From Aquimonas sp044344935 (GTDB taxonomy: Bacteria > Pseudomonadota > Gammaproteobacteria > Xanthomonadales > Xanthomonadaceae): a stretch of 7,325 bases of DNA. The notes under the pieces are model-generated. The model was not told the DNA's origin. It ran no database searches and saw only the letters and a list, made by a program, of their open reading frames with translations. The translations under genes and the position numbers were made by a program. Shown here piece by piece: positions 5,747-7,325 of the stretch. Each line of letters begins with the position of its first letter. The first letter of the stretch is position 1. The stretch lies in the NCBI GenBank assembly GCA_044344935.1, contig JBIJCA010000234.1, positions 1 through 7,325 of the forward strand. Reading direction: 5' to 3'.

Positions 5747-7325
5747 ATGTCACATCCCTCCGAAGCGAACCCTATGCTCCCACCTGAGGTCGCGGCGCAG
5801 ACCTATACGCAGCTGTGCCAGAGCCAAGCGCAGGGCGCACCGGCACGGCGTCTTGCCGCCCGCGCCCGCTCCGAAGCGCTCGGCGACCTGTTCTCGGCGA
5901 TGGACTGGGCCTTCGAGTGCTTCGCCGGCTATCGCTTCCGTGAAGGCCATGTCGCGCTGAGCGTGGCGCGCGAGCGCGATCCGACGTTCCTGGCCGCGCG
6001 CTGGCTGGGCTTCCAGTACCCGCTGGACCCGAGCCCCGCCAGCGAGGCCGAACAAGCGGCGTTCGTCCAGCGCTGGCGCGAGGGCCTGCGCTGGTTCGAG
6101 TCGCAGGATTTCCGTCGCCCCGGCATGCAGTCCCAGGTCTGGGGCTGCGTCGGCAGCGCCACGCCCTTTTACCTGCACTACATCGAGGACGCGGTGCCGG
6201 AGATGCGCCGCTACGGGCGGCTCATCGCGCGGATGATGGCGGCGCTCGACCCCGGCTTGCCGCCACGCCCACTGCGCCAGGGCCGGCGCCGCATCGCCGT
6301 GGTCAGCGCGCACTTCCGCGAGCACACCGTGGCGCGGCTGTTCCTGCCACTGTTCGAGCGGCTGGACCGCGAGCGCTTCGACGTCCACTTCCTCGACCTC
6401 GAGCCCGGCGGCACCGAGTGGCAGGCGCGCCTGCACGCGGCCGGCACGCGTCACGCCGGGCCGCGCCCGGCGCCGCAGTGGCGGGCCCTGCTCGCCGCGC
6501 TCGAACCCGATGTGATCGTCTACCCCGAAATCGGCATGCACCCCATGCATCAGGGCCTGGCGGCACTGCGTCTCGCGCCGGTGCAGGCCTGCCTGTGGGG
6601 CCATCCGGTGACGACCGGACTGCCCAGCATCGACTTCGCACTGGTCCCGGACGCGCTGGAGCCGCGCGATGCCGCCGACCACTACCACGAGGCGCTGGTG
6701 CGCCTTCCGGGCCTTGGCCACGGCCTCGCGCCGGCGCCAGCACGGGCGCCCGCTGAAGCGCCTGAAGGCTTGAGGCGGAGCGAACCTGACAGCCTCGAAA
6801 TCCTCTGCGCGCAAGCGGCCTTCAAGCTGCTGCCGGCACAGGACGCGGTGTTCGCCAGGATCCTTCGCGCGCTGCCGCAGGCGCGGCTGCACCTGACTCC
6901 GCTGGTCGGCGAGGAACACATCGCCGATCTGCGCGCGCGCATGCGGCCAGCCTTCGAGCACGAGGGCGTGGACATGGACACGCGCGTGCTGACCCATGCG
7001 CTGATGCCGCTGGAGCGCTTCCAGGCCCTGGCCGCGGCCTGCGATTTCGGCCTCGACACCCTGGGCTGGTCAGGCGGAATGAGCGCGCTCGACCTGCTGC
7101 CGCAGGGCCTGCCGATCGTCGCCGTGGAAGGCCCGACCATGCGCTCACGGCAGACCGCGGCCCTGCTGACGTGGCTGGACACGCCCGAGCTGATCGCCCG
7201 CGACGCCGCCGGGATGGTGCGCGTGGCGGAGCGACTCGGCAGCGACGCGGCGCTGCGCGAGCGCCTGCGCGCCCGGCTGCGCGAGCGCGCGCCGACGCTG
7301 TACGCGCACGCGGATACCCAACGGT
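5747..7325 (+). CDS. SPINDLY/OGT-like (GT41) glycosyltransferase, 3' end beyond window
   Basis: Probable nucleotide-sugar dependent protein glycosyltransferase of the GT41 (OGT/SPINDLY-like) family; acceptor unknown. 526 codons are open to the window edge. In order: a helical N-terminal region (about 1-175) with at most one TPR-like segment (FREGHVALSVARERDPTFLA, 64-83); the first catalytic half with VVSAHFREHTVARLFLPLF (185-203, His193 at the conserved catalytic-side position), DVIVYPEIGMHP (255-266) and CLWGHPVTTGLPSIDF (282-297); a low-complexity Ala/Pro linker (325-345); then the nucleotide-binding half with AAFKLLP (357-363, Lys360 matching the family UDP-contact lysine) and DTLGWSGGMSALDLLPQGLP (437-456). 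The usual SGGNT is SGGMS here. The start at 5747 is the first ATG after an in-frame TGA at 5735-5737; ATG 5774 is possible. Divergent from glyA, no obvious Shine-Dalgarno. Confidence 0.82.
   Translation, partial: MSHPSEANPMLPPEVAAQTYTQLCQSQAQGAPARRLAARARSEALGDLFSAMDWAFECFAGYRFREGHVALSVARERDPTFLAARWLGFQYPLDPSPASEAEQAAFVQRWREGLRWFESQDFRRPGMQSQVWGCVGSATPFYLHYIEDAVPEMRRYGRLIARMMAALDPGLPPRPLRQGRRRIAVVSAHFREHTVARLFLPLFERLDRERFDVHFLDLEPGGTEWQARLHAAGTRHAGPRPAPQWRALLAALEPDVIVYPEIGMHPMHQGLAALRLAPVQACLWGHPVTTGLPSIDFALVPDALEPRDAADHYHEALVRLPGLGHGLAPAPARAPAEAPEGLRRSEPDSLEILCAQAAFKLLPAQDAVFARILRALPQARLHLTPLVGEEHIADLRARMRPAFEHEGVDMDTRVLTHALMPLERFQALAAACDFGLDTLGWSGGMSALDLLPQGLPIVAVEGPTMRSRQTAALLTWLDTPELIARDAAGMVRVAERLGSDAALRERLRARLRERAPTLYAHADTQR

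Noticed and set aside
5750..6997. Minus-strand open frame (415 codons) opposite the glycosyltransferase
   Set aside because: Composition typical of antisense GC-rich frames; the plus strand carries clear GT41 motifs.

Overview
The window is a high-GC bacterial chromosome segment, most likely gammaproteobacterial of the Lysobacterales (Xanthomonadales). Two things suggest this. The gene order glyA - nrdR - acetyltransferase - ribD - ribE - ribB is typical of that group. The spacers also carry GGGATTC-type heptamer arrays and REP-like palindromes of a kind common in Xanthomonadaceae genomes. The taxonomic call is inference; there is no rRNA or other marker here.

Almost everything lies on the minus strand as one leftward gene train. 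In transcription order it is glyA (serine hydroxymethyltransferase, starts at 5674), nrdR (ribonucleotide reductase repressor, 4164), a GNAT acetyltransferase that overlaps nrdR by the 4 bases GTGA (3643), then after 336 bp without a gene ribD (deaminase/reductase, about 2752), ribE (riboflavin synthase, 1340) and ribB (dihydroxybutanone phosphate synthase, 507, cut by the window edge). RibD and RibB feed the two arms of riboflavin synthesis and RibE performs the last step. Lumazine synthase (ribH) and GTP cyclohydrolase II are not in view and could lie beyond base 1. A 72-bp divergent gap separates glyA from a plus-strand gene (5747 to the right edge, incomplete) for a SPINDLY/OGT-like (GT41) glycosyltransferase.

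The genes are ordinary; the spacers are the unusual part. They hold four kinds of repeat: (i) heptamer arrays (GGGATTC and variants); (ii) two copies of a stem-loop repeat of about 90 bp whose stem shows a compensatory base-pair change; (iii) a 137-bp REPIN/MITE-like element with perfect 29-bp inverted ends; and (iv) a single REP-like palindrome close to the well-known Pseudomonas type. The heptamer arrays follow an orientation rule. Read along the mRNA they are C-rich just before start codons (ribB, ribE, ribD, nrdR) and G-rich just after, or inside, gene ends (glyA, ribE). Two spacers therefore have inverted arms that could fold into long RNA hairpins or G-quadruplexes. In two places the array has become coding or probably coding: the RibE C-terminal tail and the RibD N-terminus. 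I saw no RNA gene, CRISPR array, transposase, FMN or glycine riboswitch, and no evidence of a new defence or enzymatic system.
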